This document shows positions 25,339 through 33,574 of a stretch of DNA of 64,000 bases, piece after piece; positions within the stretch are counted from its first letter, which is position 1; each line of letters begins with the position of its first letter. Source of the stretch: Candidatus Saccharimonadota bacterium (lineage in GTDB: Bacteria; Patescibacteriota; Saccharimonadia; Saccharimonadales; Saccharimonadaceae); assembly GCA_017513905.1 (NCBI GenBank), contig JAFWMR010000022.1, forward strand, positions 1-64,000. Reading direction: 5' to 3'. The translations under genes and the position numbers were made by a program. The notes beneath the pieces were generated by a model. That model was not told where the DNA came from and searched no databases. It saw nothing but the letters and a program-made list of their open reading frames with translations.

Positions 25339-26250
25339 TTATTCTTTCTTATCTTTTCTGCTGATTATGCCGCTGACGATGCGATAGATAATAATAGCGA
25401 TGATGAGACAGATGACAATAAGTAGCCAGAGCGGGCAAATGATTACTACTTTGGAAAGTTCTTTCTTGACTCCTTCAAACTCAACAATGTAATTGGCGCG
25501 AAATATGCCGATGGACGGCGTGTCATCCCAAGTAACACCAGTATAACGGCTAGCGCCAGGCATGATAATGTTCTCTTGAGGAGTTTCTTCGTTCGTAAAG
25601 AGTTCTTCATCGCCGAAGAGCGGTAAGATCCTTAAAATATGCGAAGTCTTAGCGTGAATGTTGCCATCGTTCTTTACAGAAGCACCTGCGGTGATTTTAC
25701 CACCGAAGAGGAAGCTCGAGAGCTGCAAGCCAGAGATCTCCCCACCGCGGGTGGTTTGACCAGCGACTTCAGCATAGACAAGGTGAGCCATCTGAAAAAC
25801 CTGAGTAATCATACTATTACCACTCTTGGGATGACTTTGGACGACGAAGGCGACATATTGTCCGCCAGCTGGAGCGTCTTCTGGCACATCAACGGTAAAG
25901 GTAACCTCTTTGCTTTCGTTGGGCTTTAGCGTATAGCTAGTTTTATCAATGGTAATCCAATTAGCCATTTGAGAATAGTCTTCTTTTTCAGTAAAGTCGA
26001 CATCATTATTCTCGTCCTGCCAGAAGGGTTGGATTGTGATATCTAGCTCACTTGTTTCTTTGCTGCTACCTGGATTGTAGACAGTAAAAGTCCCTTGAGT
26101 CTTTTTGCCTGGTATCAAAAGCATGTTTTGATACATTGGCGAAATAGCAACGGATTCTTCAGCATGTGCTGGAGCGAAATTAGCAAATATAGTGATAAAT
26201 AGAGCGATTAGGCTAGCAAGAATGGCTCTAATAAATGGTTTTTTGGGCAT
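25339..26250 (-). CDS. DUF916-like cell-surface protein with C-terminal anchor
   Basis: A 303-residue exported protein: signal peptide (1-30, ending in PAHAEE), two Ig-like beta domains, then a C-terminal transmembrane helix (about 268-290) and a basic KDKKE tail. The first domain (ISPMYQNMLLIPGKKTQGTFTVYNP...WITIDKTSYTLKPNESKEVTF...PAGGQYVAFVV) has the layout of DUF916/WxLIP domains, which bind peptidoglycan and WxL proteins in Gram-positive bacteria. It is a paralogue of 47068-48048, sharing WITI, GGQY, GNI and WDD(T/S)P. AGAGG sits just before ATG 26250. Confidence 0.85.
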   Translation of the reverse strand: MPKKPFIRAILASLIALFITIFANFAPAHAEESVAISPMYQNMLLIPGKKTQGTFTVYNPGSSKETSELDITIQPFWQDENNDVDFTEKEDYSQMANWITIDKTSYTLKPNESKEVTFTVDVPEDAPAGGQYVAFVVQSHPKSGNSMITQVFQMAHLVYAEVAGQTTRGGEISGLQLSSFLFGGKITAGASVKNDGNIHAKTSHILRILPLFGDEELFTNEETPQENIIMPGASRYTGVTWDDTPSIGIFRANYIVEFEGVKKELSKVVIICPLWLLIVICLIIAIIIYRIVSGIISRKDKKE

Positions 26251-26292
26251 TACCTCTGTTCCTGTTTATTGATTAATATATATTATAGACGG

Positions 26293-26886
26293 TTATTTGT
26301 CGGTTGTCGAGGTACATTCGAAGCTTTGCTTCTCGTACGCCTTACGAAAATCTTCCAAAGTTTTTGGCACACTCTTTTTAGTATCAAGCATAAAGTAAGA
26401 GGCACGCGCACTAGACTCGAGGTCTGCCGCATCTCCATAGACTGAGACTAATAGTTTGTCTTTGATTAAAGAAAACTTATTATTAAACTCCGTGAAAGAG
26501 AACTTGTCTATACTGAGGTAGTTACTGAACTGTTCTTGCGCAGAAGCCTTGATTGAATCACTGACTGTGGCTGTGTCGAATTTGAGAGTATAGTCGAGTG
26601 AGATTTTATTGAGGCTGGTGGTGCCGTTGAAAATCATTGTAATCGCAATTTCTTGAGACTTGGAGCTGAGAGTGCTAATTTTAGTATAGGCTGCGTTATT
26701 CTTCTTACAAGTTAGTGCTTCATTGGTAACTGGATTAGGGAATTCGCCGGAAACAGTCTCTCTGCCCCTCAATAGAAAGACGAGAATAACAATGATAACA
26801 GCGATGACTATTAAGAAAACACCGAACTGTACGGATAGACTTGAGCGATGTCGCTTGGTTTTTGATTTATTTGAGCTAGATTCCAA
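26293..26886 (-). CDS. hypothetical exported protein with N-terminal anchor
   Basis: A 197-residue protein with a basic cytoplasmic N-terminus, one transmembrane helix (about 22-40), and an extracellular domain with two widely spaced cysteines (CKKNNAAYTK and SFECTSTT). The start is TTG 26886, chosen because a consensus AGGAGG lies 5 bases upstream; no ATG fits. It lies between a WxL-like secreted protein and the DUF916-like protein, so it may belong to the same surface system. Function unknown. Confidence 0.75.
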   Translation of the reverse strand: MESSSNKSKTKRHRSSLSVQFGVFLIVIAVIIVILVFLLRGRETVSGEFPNPVTNEALTCKKNNAAYTKISTLSSKSQEIAITMIFNGTTSLNKISLDYTLKFDTATVSDSIKASAQEQFSNYLSIDKFSFTEFNNKFSLIKDKLLVSVYGDAADLESSARASYFMLDTKKSVPKTLEDFRKAYEKQSFECTSTTDK

Positions 26887-26931
26887 ATTAACCTCCTATT
26901 ATATATAGATAATAGCATAAAATCCTAGGAT

Positions 26932-26965
26932 AAAAAAGAAGACCGCTTCAAATGCGGTCTTCTTT
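26932..26965 (-). terminator. rho-independent terminator of the small secreted protein
   Basis: Twelve-base stem (26935-26946 with 26954-26965) and, on the minus strand, a T-rich run after it. Confidence 0.9.
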
Positions 26966-26979
26966 AGGTCCTGAGCTAA

Positions 26980-27690
26980 TTAAGCTTGTGGAGCGACGAA
27001 GGTGTAGGTAGCAGTACCAGTGTAGGTGTCTGCAGACTGATCAGCAGAAGCACTTACCTTGTAGCTATCAATAGTAACCGTAGCGTCAGCACCGGCTGTA
27101 GAACCGTAGGCAATCACACCAGCGGTGGTTGGCAATGCTTTGTAACCAGATGCATAGGCAGGCACAATTGTGGTATCGCCATTAGTATCGGTCTTAGCGA
27201 GCTTTACGCCCCAACCAGAGGTAGCACCATCAGATGGGTCGGCATTTGGAATCGTGTCGCCAGTAGTACCACCAGTAAGGGCAGTACCAGCGCCCTTGAT
27301 GCTCCAACCATGTCCAGTAGTTGCATCACTTACGGATGTGCCAGTTGGGTAAGCATCGTTACATTGGACGTGGAGTTCGGTCTGAGTAGCACCAGAAAGT
27401 GCTGTTCCACCTGCGTCGGTCCTTTGAGCAGTACCGAGAGTGCGGGCAGAGCCTGCAGGCATGGTAACTTTGTAATAATTCTCAAATGGAGTGTACGCGG
27501 ATTCGTCTGTTCCAGTTGTGTCTGGGTTATCTGCTTGCCCAGAAGTCATTTCACAACCACTTTCGATAACGACGGTGAGATGGTCTACACCGAGGTTAGT
27601 TGTGTCTGCAAAGGTTGCAAGCGGAGCCAATGCAACGCCGAGGCCAGCGACAACGCCGAGGCCAGCCATGATTTTTGTTGATTTGCGCAT
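26980..27690 (-). CDS. small secreted WxL-like surface protein
   Basis: A 236-residue protein with a classical signal peptide (1-28, cleavage near TFADTTN), then a Thr/Gly/Ala-rich all-beta domain without a membrane anchor. Two Trp-containing segments (HGWSIKG and GWGVKLA) and a C-terminal AD-TYTGTATYTFVAP strand resemble the WxL wall-binding fold, though a strict WxL motif is not evident. Two Cys (in SGCEMTSG and VQCNDA) could bridge. AAAGGA precedes ATG 27690; a good promoter lies about 45 bases upstream and the gene has its own terminator, suggesting high, independent expression. Possible partner of the DUF916-like proteins. Confidence 0.8.
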   Translation of the reverse strand: MRKSTKIMAGLGVVAGLGVALAPLATFADTTNLGVDHLTVVIESGCEMTSGQADNPDTTGTDESAYTPFENYYKVTMPAGSARTLGTAQRTDAGGTALSGATQTELHVQCNDAYPTGTSVSDATTGHGWSIKGAGTALTGGTTGDTIPNADPSDGATSGWGVKLAKTDTNGDTTIVPAYASGYKALPTTAGVIAYGSTAGADATVTIDSYKVSASADQSADTYTGTATYTFVAPQA

Positions 27691-27734
27691 AAATATTTTC
27701 CTTTTTATTTGTTAAAAATGACCTTTATGGTTCG

Positions 27735-27763
27735 ATAATATAACAAGCTTGTGTTTATTGCAA
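27735..27763 (-). promoter_or_regulatory. promoter of the small secreted protein
   Basis: Minus-strand -35 TTGCAA (27763-27758), 17-base spacer, -10 TATTAT (27740-27735). Leader of about 40 bases to ATG 27690. Confidence 0.65.
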
Positions 27764-27891
27764 GAATGATTTTTAAATAAAGGCTGTGGAAAACCTGTTT
27801 TTTAAGATAAGGAGCGATTATTGATATGTTGTAAAAAATACATAATTGGAGCATTGTTCTGTTATTAAGGAAAAGTGTTGGCATATTGGAA

Positions 27892-27920
27892 TAAAAAAAT
27901 AAGACCTATAAGGCCCTCTT
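27892..27920 (-). terminator. probable terminator of the tRNA-Arg/Pro cluster
   Basis: Minus-strand imperfect hairpin (AAGA..CC / GG..TCTT with a bulge) followed by a run of seven T. Confidence 0.55.
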
Positions 27921-27929
27921 CTTTATCTT

Positions 27930-28006
27930 TGGTACCGCCTGAGGGATTCGAACCCACGACCCCTTGTTCCGAAGACAAGTGCTCTAATCCACTGAGCTAA
28001 GGCGGC
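27930..28006 (-). tRNA. tRNA-Arg (anticodon TCG)
   Basis: Acceptor GCCGCCT/AGGCGGT, anticodon stem CTTGT/ACAAG around CTTCGGA, T-arm GTGGG/CCCTC with one mismatch, discriminator A and encoded CCA at 27932-27930. Confidence 0.94.
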
Positions 28007-28021
28007 TCGTCGTCTCAGACG

Positions 28022-28097
28022 TGGTCGGGGTTAGCAGACTCGAACTGCTGACCTCGCGCTCCCAAAGCGCGCGCGCTACCAACTGCGCCAAACCCCG
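28022..28097 (-). tRNA. tRNA-Pro (anticodon TGG)
   Basis: Acceptor CGGGGTT/AACCCCG, anticodon stem CGCGC/GCGCG around TTTGGGA, encoded CCA at 28024-28022. Its own extended -10 lies at 28107-28117. Confidence 0.95.
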
Positions 28098-28106
28098 GAT
28101 ATGTAT

Positions 28107-28117
28107 ATTATATCATA
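28107..28117 (-). promoter_or_regulatory. extended -10 promoter of tRNA-Pro(TGG)
   Basis: Minus-strand TATGATATAAT, ending 9 bases before the mature tRNA 5' end, so the primary transcript begins almost at the tRNA itself. A similar TGATAAAAT stands before tRNA-Pro(CGG). Confidence 0.7.
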
Positions 28118-28152
28118 CTTTGGGCTAAAAATGTCTTTATTTAACCTCAAAC

Positions 28153-28228
28153 TGGTCAGGGTGATCGGACTTGAACCGACGACCTCAGCGTCCCGAACGC
28201 TGCGCGCTACCAACTGCGCCACACCCTG
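28153..28228 (-). tRNA. tRNA-Pro (anticodon CGG)
   Basis: Acceptor CAGGGTG/CACCCTG, anticodon stem CAGCG/CGCTG around TTCGGGA, discriminator A and encoded CCA at 28155-28153. Confidence 0.95.
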
Positions 28229-28298
28229 AACTTTACAAATTTTATCATATTTCATCCCAAAAGTCGACAAGCGCCCCAAGAACTGCTACAATGTGATT

Positions 28299-28874
28299 AT
28301 GAAAAAGTTCTTACCTTTTATCTTATCAATAGTTATAGTACTACTTGCTCTTCCCTATCTATCTACTGGGACTTCAGCTTTTATGGCAAAGTGGGCATAC
28401 GATTGGGGAATGCCAGTACCGGTAGTTAAGTTAATTCTTATTCTAGTAGCGGCATTGATTCTTCTTGTATTGTTCAAGCTGATAAAGAAAGCTTTGGTCA
28501 TACTTGTAATAGCGGTACTGGTAATGATAGGATTGAACGCGCTCGGACTTTACAATATGCGAACCGACCCTAGAGATCTCGTTGCACAGGTTTCTAAAGT
28601 TGCAGCCGAAAATAGTGAAACAATCGTGACATCGACAAAGGATTTGTTCTATCAAGCATCGGTGTATGTAACAGAAGTAAATCCAGTGCAAGCTTTGGTA
28701 GACTTCGCATCAGGCGAAGATTCGTATTGGTACATGGCCAAAAAGGACGAAGAAGTAGATTTCTCGCAAGAAGTGTTTGAAGGTTATGAAATTGCCGAAG
28801 AAAAAGAAGTTGGCGAATTTAAAGCATATCGACTAGTTAAAAAACAAGACAAACAAGATAAGTCAGACGATTAG
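28299..28874 (+). CDS. membrane protein of unknown function upstream of a membrane Clp ATPase
   Basis: A 191-residue protein with three hydrophobic segments in the first 85 residues (about 4-22, 42-60, 66-86), followed by a soluble, acidic C-terminal domain of about 100 residues ending in a Lys/Asp-rich tail. No family recognised. The start is ATG 28299: the -10 TACAAT (28287-28292, in TGCTACAAT) ends 6 bases upstream, implying a leaderless mRNA; a GTG six bases earlier is less likely. Next on the same strand are a 125-residue membrane protein and the Clp-type ATPase, with which it may work. Confidence 0.75.
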   Translation: MKKFLPFILSIVIVLLALPYLSTGTSAFMAKWAYDWGMPVPVVKLILILVAALILLVLFKLIKKALVILVIAVLVMIGLNALGLYNMRTDPRDLVAQVSKVAAENSETIVTSTKDLFYQASVYVTEVNPVQALVDFASGEDSYWYMAKKDEEVDFSQEVFEGYEIAEEKEVGEFKAYRLVKKQDKQDKSDD

Positions 28875-28939
28875 TGGCGCTAACTAGTTGTTTATTTTTG
28901 AAGCCGTATAGCCGAAAAAATGTATGATATAATATTCTT

Positions 28940-29317
28940 ATGTTAATCCTTAGTTTTTTTGGATGGTGGTACGGAAGAGGATTTAAGAATTACCTGCTAG
29001 GTTTCGTTGATCGTCTGAAGGATTTGGTAGATTTTTTCTCTATGAGATTATTATTGAGGAATCTGTTTGATCCGTTCAAGCAAATTGGTGTTGAACGGCG
29101 AGCGAATATGCCGCTCAATGAAAGAATACGCGAGTGGGTCGACTTACAAGTTTCCCGTTTGGTAGGCGCGACGGTGCGTTTTATGATATTGATTGCCGGC
29201 ACGATAGTGTTGGTGCTTAGAATAGTGGTAGGGTTAGTACTCGGAATACTCTGGCCATTAATGCCGCTTTTGTTGGTTTACTCAGTGATGCTGTTTTCTA
29301 GAGGAGTAGTGTTCTGA
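28940..29317 (+). CDS. small membrane protein coupled to the Clp-type ATPase
   Basis: A 125-residue protein with a hydrophobic start (LILSFFGWWYGRGFKNYLLG), a basic cytoplasmic-looking middle (FDPFKQIGVERRANMPLNERIREW), and a C-terminal hydrophobic hairpin (about 78-120). The extended -10 TGATATAAT ends 6 bases before ATG 28940. Its TGA overlaps the ATG of the following ATPase (TGATG), a sign of translational coupling and probably of a shared complex. No family recognised. Confidence 0.75.
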   Translation: MLILSFFGWWYGRGFKNYLLGFVDRLKDLVDFFSMRLLLRNLFDPFKQIGVERRANMPLNERIREWVDLQVSRLVGATVRFMILIAGTIVLVLRIVVGLVLGILWPLMPLLLVYSVMLFSRGVVF

Positions 29318-31701
29318 TGGACGAATACAGATACAACAGCGTGCGCGCAAAAAAATCGCGACTTGGTAGATTATTAAAGCCTCGTGCGATACGCGTGTTA
29401 TTAGTAGTGTTGGCGGTTTTGGGCATTGGCGGATTTGGCCTTCTGATTTTTTATTTTAAGAATGCGGCGGGGTGGCTCGGCATAACATTGGCGATAATTT
29501 GCATTGTACTACTGCTTTGGGAAAAGAATGATCTACATAGGGTACCGATTGGCAAAACTGAAGATATAAACGATATTTTGTCGGCAAATGTAATTTGTGC
29601 CTTGGGCAAGAATCCTACACCAGCTAAGTTTATGCAAAACTATTATATTACACGGAGTGGGCGTTTTCTTTCTGCAAGGTTTGGTATAACGAAAGATTTT
29701 CTAGAAATGATTGTTGCGCAAGTTCCAGACGACATGACACCAATCTACAAAATGGCAAGGGAGTTACGTAAAGAACTTAATGCGGAGGTGATAGGTGGAG
29801 CATTGATGGCCGTTGCGATTATAGCTCAGCATCCAGAACATGAACGTTTGCTTAATGAACGAAAACTAAGTCTACAAGATTTAATTAATGGGGTGGATTG
29901 GTACAATCATCTGTACGGCTTGCTTCATACTATGAAGAAAAGGCGCCGCGATGGCGGTATTGCAAGGGATTTTTCTTTTGGCTATACACCACTGCTCAAT
30001 AGATATAGCACTAACGTCTCAGAAGCACGAAGATTCCAAATGAAAACACAGATACATTTGGCCAGTCATCGCGAGATTGTAGGAAAAATGATTGAGGCTT
30101 TCTCTAAAGGTGGCAGACAAAATATTGCCTTGGTTGGTCCAGAAGGTGCTGGTAGAATGACGATTGTAAATGCATTTGCAGAAACGTTAATGGACGCAGA
30201 TGCGAAAATTCCTAGTAGTCTAAAATATCGTCAGGTTATGTCTCTTGATGCAAGTTCGATGATTGCCTCAGCCGGTGAGCGTGGCGAATTGGAGGGCCTA
30301 GTGCAGTCGATAATGGCTGAAGCATATAATGCAAAAAATATCATTCTGTGCCTTAATAATGCACAGCTATTCTTTGAAGAGGGTGTAGGTTCGGTGAATA
30401 TAGCTAACGTATTGATGCCATTTATTGATACCGGTAGACTTCGAATCGTTTTAACAATGGATGATCAAAAATATCTGGAAATTGTCGCAAAGAATAGTAC
30501 ACTTGCAAATAAACTTAATAAGGTAGTGGTAGAGCCGGCGGGTGAAGATGAAACAATGCTAATTATGGAAGACGAGATATTAAGCTTAGAGTCTAAATAT
30601 AAAGTTGTTTATCAATATTTGGCTCTGAAAGAGTCGTATAGGCTCAGTAATAGATATATGCATGACCTCGAAATGCCAGGTAAGGCGTTGAACCTACTTG
30701 AGAGCTCGGCCAACTATGCTAATGGTGGAATAGTGACGATGGAGTCAGTACAAGCGGCAATAGAAAAGACTAAAGGAGTAAAATTATCTAGCGCGAATAA
30801 CGAGAGTGATCGCGAGAAGCTTCTAAACCTTGAGGATATGATCCGCAGACGAATGGTAGGGCAAGATTTTGCCGTAAAGACGGTTTCCGATGCAATGAGA
30901 CGCGCGGCAGCTGGCGTAAGGAACCAAAAGAAGCCAATTGGTACATTCTTATTCCTCGGACCAACCGGCGTTGGAAAAACTGAGCTTTCAAAATCACTCG
31001 CTGAAGTGTACTTCAATGGTGAAGATAATATGATTAGGTTGGATATGAATGAGTTTGTAACGGAAGGTGATGTTAGAAGACTGATTGAAGAAGGAAAAGA
31101 TAATGCGGAAAGCCTAACAGCTCAAGTAATGACACATCCGTTCTCTGTAGTACTCTTGGATGAGATCGAGAAAGCTCATCCAGCCGTGCTTACGACATTA
31201 CTACAGCTTCTTGATGAAGGCGTGTTACGTGATGCAAAGAACCGCGAGGTAAGTTTCCGCGATGCTATTGTGATCGCCACGAGTAACGCTGGGGCTGATA
31301 GAATACGTCAGTATGTGGAAGAAGGTAGGGATCTAGCCCAAGCTAAGGAAGAAATTATTAATGAATTAATTGAGCGGGGAGAATTTAAACCAGAGTTTGT
31401 TAACAGGTTTGACGAAATTTGCGTGTTCGTACCTTTGACGAAGGCGGACTTAGTGCAAATTGTCGAGCTAAACATGAAGACTATTAATAAAACCTTGGAG
31501 CCAAAGAAGATTAGAGTTACGCTCGGCGAAGGCGCTGCTGAAGAATTGGCTGAACAGGGTTATGATCCAAAGATGGGCGCAAGGCCGCTAAAGCGCACGA
31601 TGCAAAAGACCGTGGAAAATATCGTCGCAAGAAAAGTACTTGAAGGCGAAGCGGATAGTGGAGCGGAAATCCTTATTACTAGAGAAATGTTGCTTCAGTA
31701 G
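29317..31701 (+). CDS. membrane-anchored Clp/Hsp100-type AAA+ ATPase
   Basis: A 794-residue protein. Two transmembrane helices (about 27-48 and 51-68) replace the usual Clp N-domain, then a helical region (90-250), two AAA+ modules and a C-terminal small domain (YDPKMGARPLKRT). Module 1 is degenerate: Walker A is GPEGAGRM (274-281, Arg for Lys) and Walker B is ILCLNNAQ (no Asp/Glu). Module 2 is intact: GPTGVGKTE (548-556) and VVLLDEIEKAHP. No IGF/IGL loop for ClpP docking is evident between TSNAGADRI and FKPEFVNRFDE, so it is more like ClpB than ClpA/C. Probably a membrane-tethered unfoldase or disaggregase. Confidence 0.9.
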   Translation: MDEYRYNSVRAKKSRLGRLLKPRAIRVLLVVLAVLGIGGFGLLIFYFKNAAGWLGITLAIICIVLLLWEKNDLHRVPIGKTEDINDILSANVICALGKNPTPAKFMQNYYITRSGRFLSARFGITKDFLEMIVAQVPDDMTPIYKMARELRKELNAEVIGGALMAVAIIAQHPEHERLLNERKLSLQDLINGVDWYNHLYGLLHTMKKRRRDGGIARDFSFGYTPLLNRYSTNVSEARRFQMKTQIHLASHREIVGKMIEAFSKGGRQNIALVGPEGAGRMTIVNAFAETLMDADAKIPSSLKYRQVMSLDASSMIASAGERGELEGLVQSIMAEAYNAKNIILCLNNAQLFFEEGVGSVNIANVLMPFIDTGRLRIVLTMDDQKYLEIVAKNSTLANKLNKVVVEPAGEDETMLIMEDEILSLESKYKVVYQYLALKESYRLSNRYMHDLEMPGKALNLLESSANYANGGIVTMESVQAAIEKTKGVKLSSANNESDREKLLNLEDMIRRRMVGQDFAVKTVSDAMRRAAAGVRNQKKPIGTFLFLGPTGVGKTELSKSLAEVYFNGEDNMIRLDMNEFVTEGDVRRLIEEGKDNAESLTAQVMTHPFSVVLLDEIEKAHPAVLTTLLQLLDEGVLRDAKNREVSFRDAIVIATSNAGADRIRQYVEEGRDLAQAKEEIINELIERGEFKPEFVNRFDEICVFVPLTKADLVQIVELNMKTINKTLEPKKIRVTLGEGAAEELAEQGYDPKMGARPLKRTMQKTVENIVARKVLEGEADSGAEILITREMLLQ

Positions 31702-31702
31702 T

Positions 31703-32278
31703 TTATCTAGTGAGAATAGCGAGTGTGTGTTTTTGGGTTAACCTAAACTCCGGATGTACCCGTAAGAATTCATCGACCGCCTTCGAAGAGCCAGGGAGTT
31801 CTGGATTGTTATAGTCGTGAACAATAATAATTCCCTTCTTGTCTAGCTTTGGGACAACGAGACGAAGCGAAGTCTTAATAGATGCATAAAGATCGCCGTC
31901 GCAAAAGGCAAATGAAATGGCTTCTGGTAAATCGGTTTCTGGATTAAGATCTTCAAAAAAAGCTTTTTTTATGATGGGAATTCTAAAGCCGGCACGCTTG
32001 AACTTTTCTACGACTTCACGTTTGGATACGAATAACTCTCCGGCTTTAAATTGTTCGCCAGCGGTGGAAGAATCTTCCTTAGTTTTTTCAGGAAGACCAG
32101 CGAAGGAATCATAAAGCCACAGCTTTTTATCCGATTTGCATGTTCTTAAAAGCTTCGCGAGAAGGAGCGAAGTATCACCTTTGTAACACCCAAGCTCAAC
32201 GAAATCCCCGCCTGCCGAGACTGCTTGTTCGGCAAGGCGAAGGATTTCTGTTGTTTCTTGTTTGGAAACTTGTTCCAT
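31703..32278 (-). CDS. TylF/macrocin-type O-methyltransferase-like protein
   Basis: A 191-residue class I methyltransferase of the Methyltransf_24/TylF type: FVELGCYKGDTSLLLAKLL (SAM-binding motif I), WLYDSFAGLPEKT, FCDGDLYASIKTSL and IIIVHDYNNPELPG, all typical. These enzymes methylate sugars or other small molecules. Its ATG overlaps the acetate kinase stop (TAATG), so it is the second gene of that operon. It ends 1 base from the convergent Clp-type gene. Confidence 0.88.
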   Translation of the reverse strand: MEQVSKQETTEILRLAEQAVSAGGDFVELGCYKGDTSLLLAKLLRTCKSDKKLWLYDSFAGLPEKTKEDSSTAGEQFKAGELFVSKREVVEKFKRAGFRIPIIKKAFFEDLNPETDLPEAISFAFCDGDLYASIKTSLRLVVPKLDKKGIIIVHDYNNPELPGSSKAVDEFLRVHPEFRLTQKHTLAILTR

Positions 32279-33543
32279 TATTTTTTATTACAATCGCAAT
32301 CTCCGCAATCGCACTCGGATTTGGCGTGACCACAACCACATTCGCATTTTTCGTCGCCATCAAGAATAACTTTAGCGCGGCGAATCATTTCTTCGAACTC
32401 ATCAGTGCGGATGACGTAGATTGGCTTGGAGTTATCGGTAGCAATGTTTTCGTGACGGTTTGGAAGGTCGCCTTCATTCTTTGCGTTGTCAAGTTCAAAT
32501 CCTAAGTAACCAAGCTTTTGTGAGACACAGCGACGGATTTCGTCAGAGCGTTCGCCAATGGTGGCGGTAAAGACAATCGCATCAACTCCACCTAGCGAAG
32601 CCGCCATGCGGCCAATTTCTGATTGAATACGGTAAACGAACATAGCATGTGCAAATGTAGCGCGGTCGTCACCTTCATCGCGTAGGCGAATAATCTCACG
32701 CATGTCGTCTGTTTGACCAGAAACGCCAAGAAGGCCACATTTCTTGTTGAGATATTGCTCAAGATCTTCGTCATCAGTAAACTTCATAGCACGCTTAATG
32801 GCAAGTGCAGCGGCCGCGTCAATGGAGCCTGAACGAGTAGACATCATAAGGCCTTCAAGTGGGGTGTAACCCATGGTGGTATCGAGCGATTGGCCTTTAA
32901 ATACCGCCGTGATAGACGATCCAGAACCAAGATGGCAAACGATGAGTTTCTCTGGCAGAATATCTTCTTTAGTCATGTAGTTCACGATTGAACCAACAGA
33001 AAGACCATGAGCGCCGTAACGCTTGATCTCGTATTTGTCAGCAAGATCTTTATCGATAGCGTAGTATTCGGTAAGGTCTGGACGAGCAGCATGGAATGAT
33101 GAGTCAGAAATAGCAATAACTGGTGTGCCCTTGAATTCTTTAACGAAAGCCTCGATTTCGTTCGCAACAACTGGAACGTGAAGTGGCGTACGTTTCTTGG
33201 CGATTTCTAGCATTTTCAAACATTCTTTGTCGACGAGATGGTCTTCCGTGAAATATTCGCCAGTTGCAACAATGCGGGCGAGGATGGCGTCAATCTTGGA
33301 AACTCCACCGAGATATCCTTCATCGGTCAAAATCTCGTTGAGTGCACCAACAGTCGAATTAAGATCTTTGTAAGTCTTGTCGAGTTTCTTCTTGGTTCCG
33401 TCAGCTTTTTTTAGAGTGCAGACGACTTTGCGACCTTCAAATTCAAAATGGAGCGAGCAAAGTAACTCATCTTCACGATAGAGGGCGTATTTACGAGAAC
33501 TCGATCCCGGGTTAGTAATCAAAATGAGGCGTGGGTTTTTCAT
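32278..33543 (-). CDS. ackA: acetate kinase with cysteine-rich C-terminal tail
   Basis: AckA interconverts acetate plus ATP and acetyl phosphate, giving ATP in fermentation. Family motifs are ITNPGSSSRKYAL at the start, CHLGSGSSITA, TPLEGLMMSTRSGSID, and FTATIGERSDEIRRCV; 421 residues against about 400 usually. The surplus is a tail in which the last 23 residues hold 7 Cys, in a CECGCGH...CDCGDCDC pattern, unlike normal AckA. It could bind metal (Zn or Fe-S) or act as a redox sensor. AAGGAG precedes ATG 33543, with TATAAT about 25 bases upstream. pta is not in the window. Confidence 0.93.
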   Translation of the reverse strand: MKNPRLILITNPGSSSRKYALYREDELLCSLHFEFEGRKVVCTLKKADGTKKKLDKTYKDLNSTVGALNEILTDEGYLGGVSKIDAILARIVATGEYFTEDHLVDKECLKMLEIAKKRTPLHVPVVANEIEAFVKEFKGTPVIAISDSSFHAARPDLTEYYAIDKDLADKYEIKRYGAHGLSVGSIVNYMTKEDILPEKLIVCHLGSGSSITAVFKGQSLDTTMGYTPLEGLMMSTRSGSIDAAAALAIKRAMKFTDDEDLEQYLNKKCGLLGVSGQTDDMREIIRLRDEGDDRATFAHAMFVYRIQSEIGRMAASLGGVDAIVFTATIGERSDEIRRCVSQKLGYLGFELDNAKNEGDLPNRHENIATDNSKPIYVIRTDEFEEMIRRAKVILDGDEKCECGCGHAKSECDCGDCDCNKK

Positions 33544-33574
33544 ATGTCTCCTTATAAACTGTATATATTATATA

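Noticed and set aside
26986-27681. Plus-strand 231-codon frame opposite the small secreted protein
   Set aside because: The minus-strand frame has signal peptide, ribosome site, promoter and terminator; the plus-strand one has none and is Ser/Cys-rich as expected of an antisense frame.
27780-27800. TTTTCCACA-like sequence as a DnaA box or origin
   Set aside because: A single site one base off the box, with no cluster and no dnaA or dnaN nearby.
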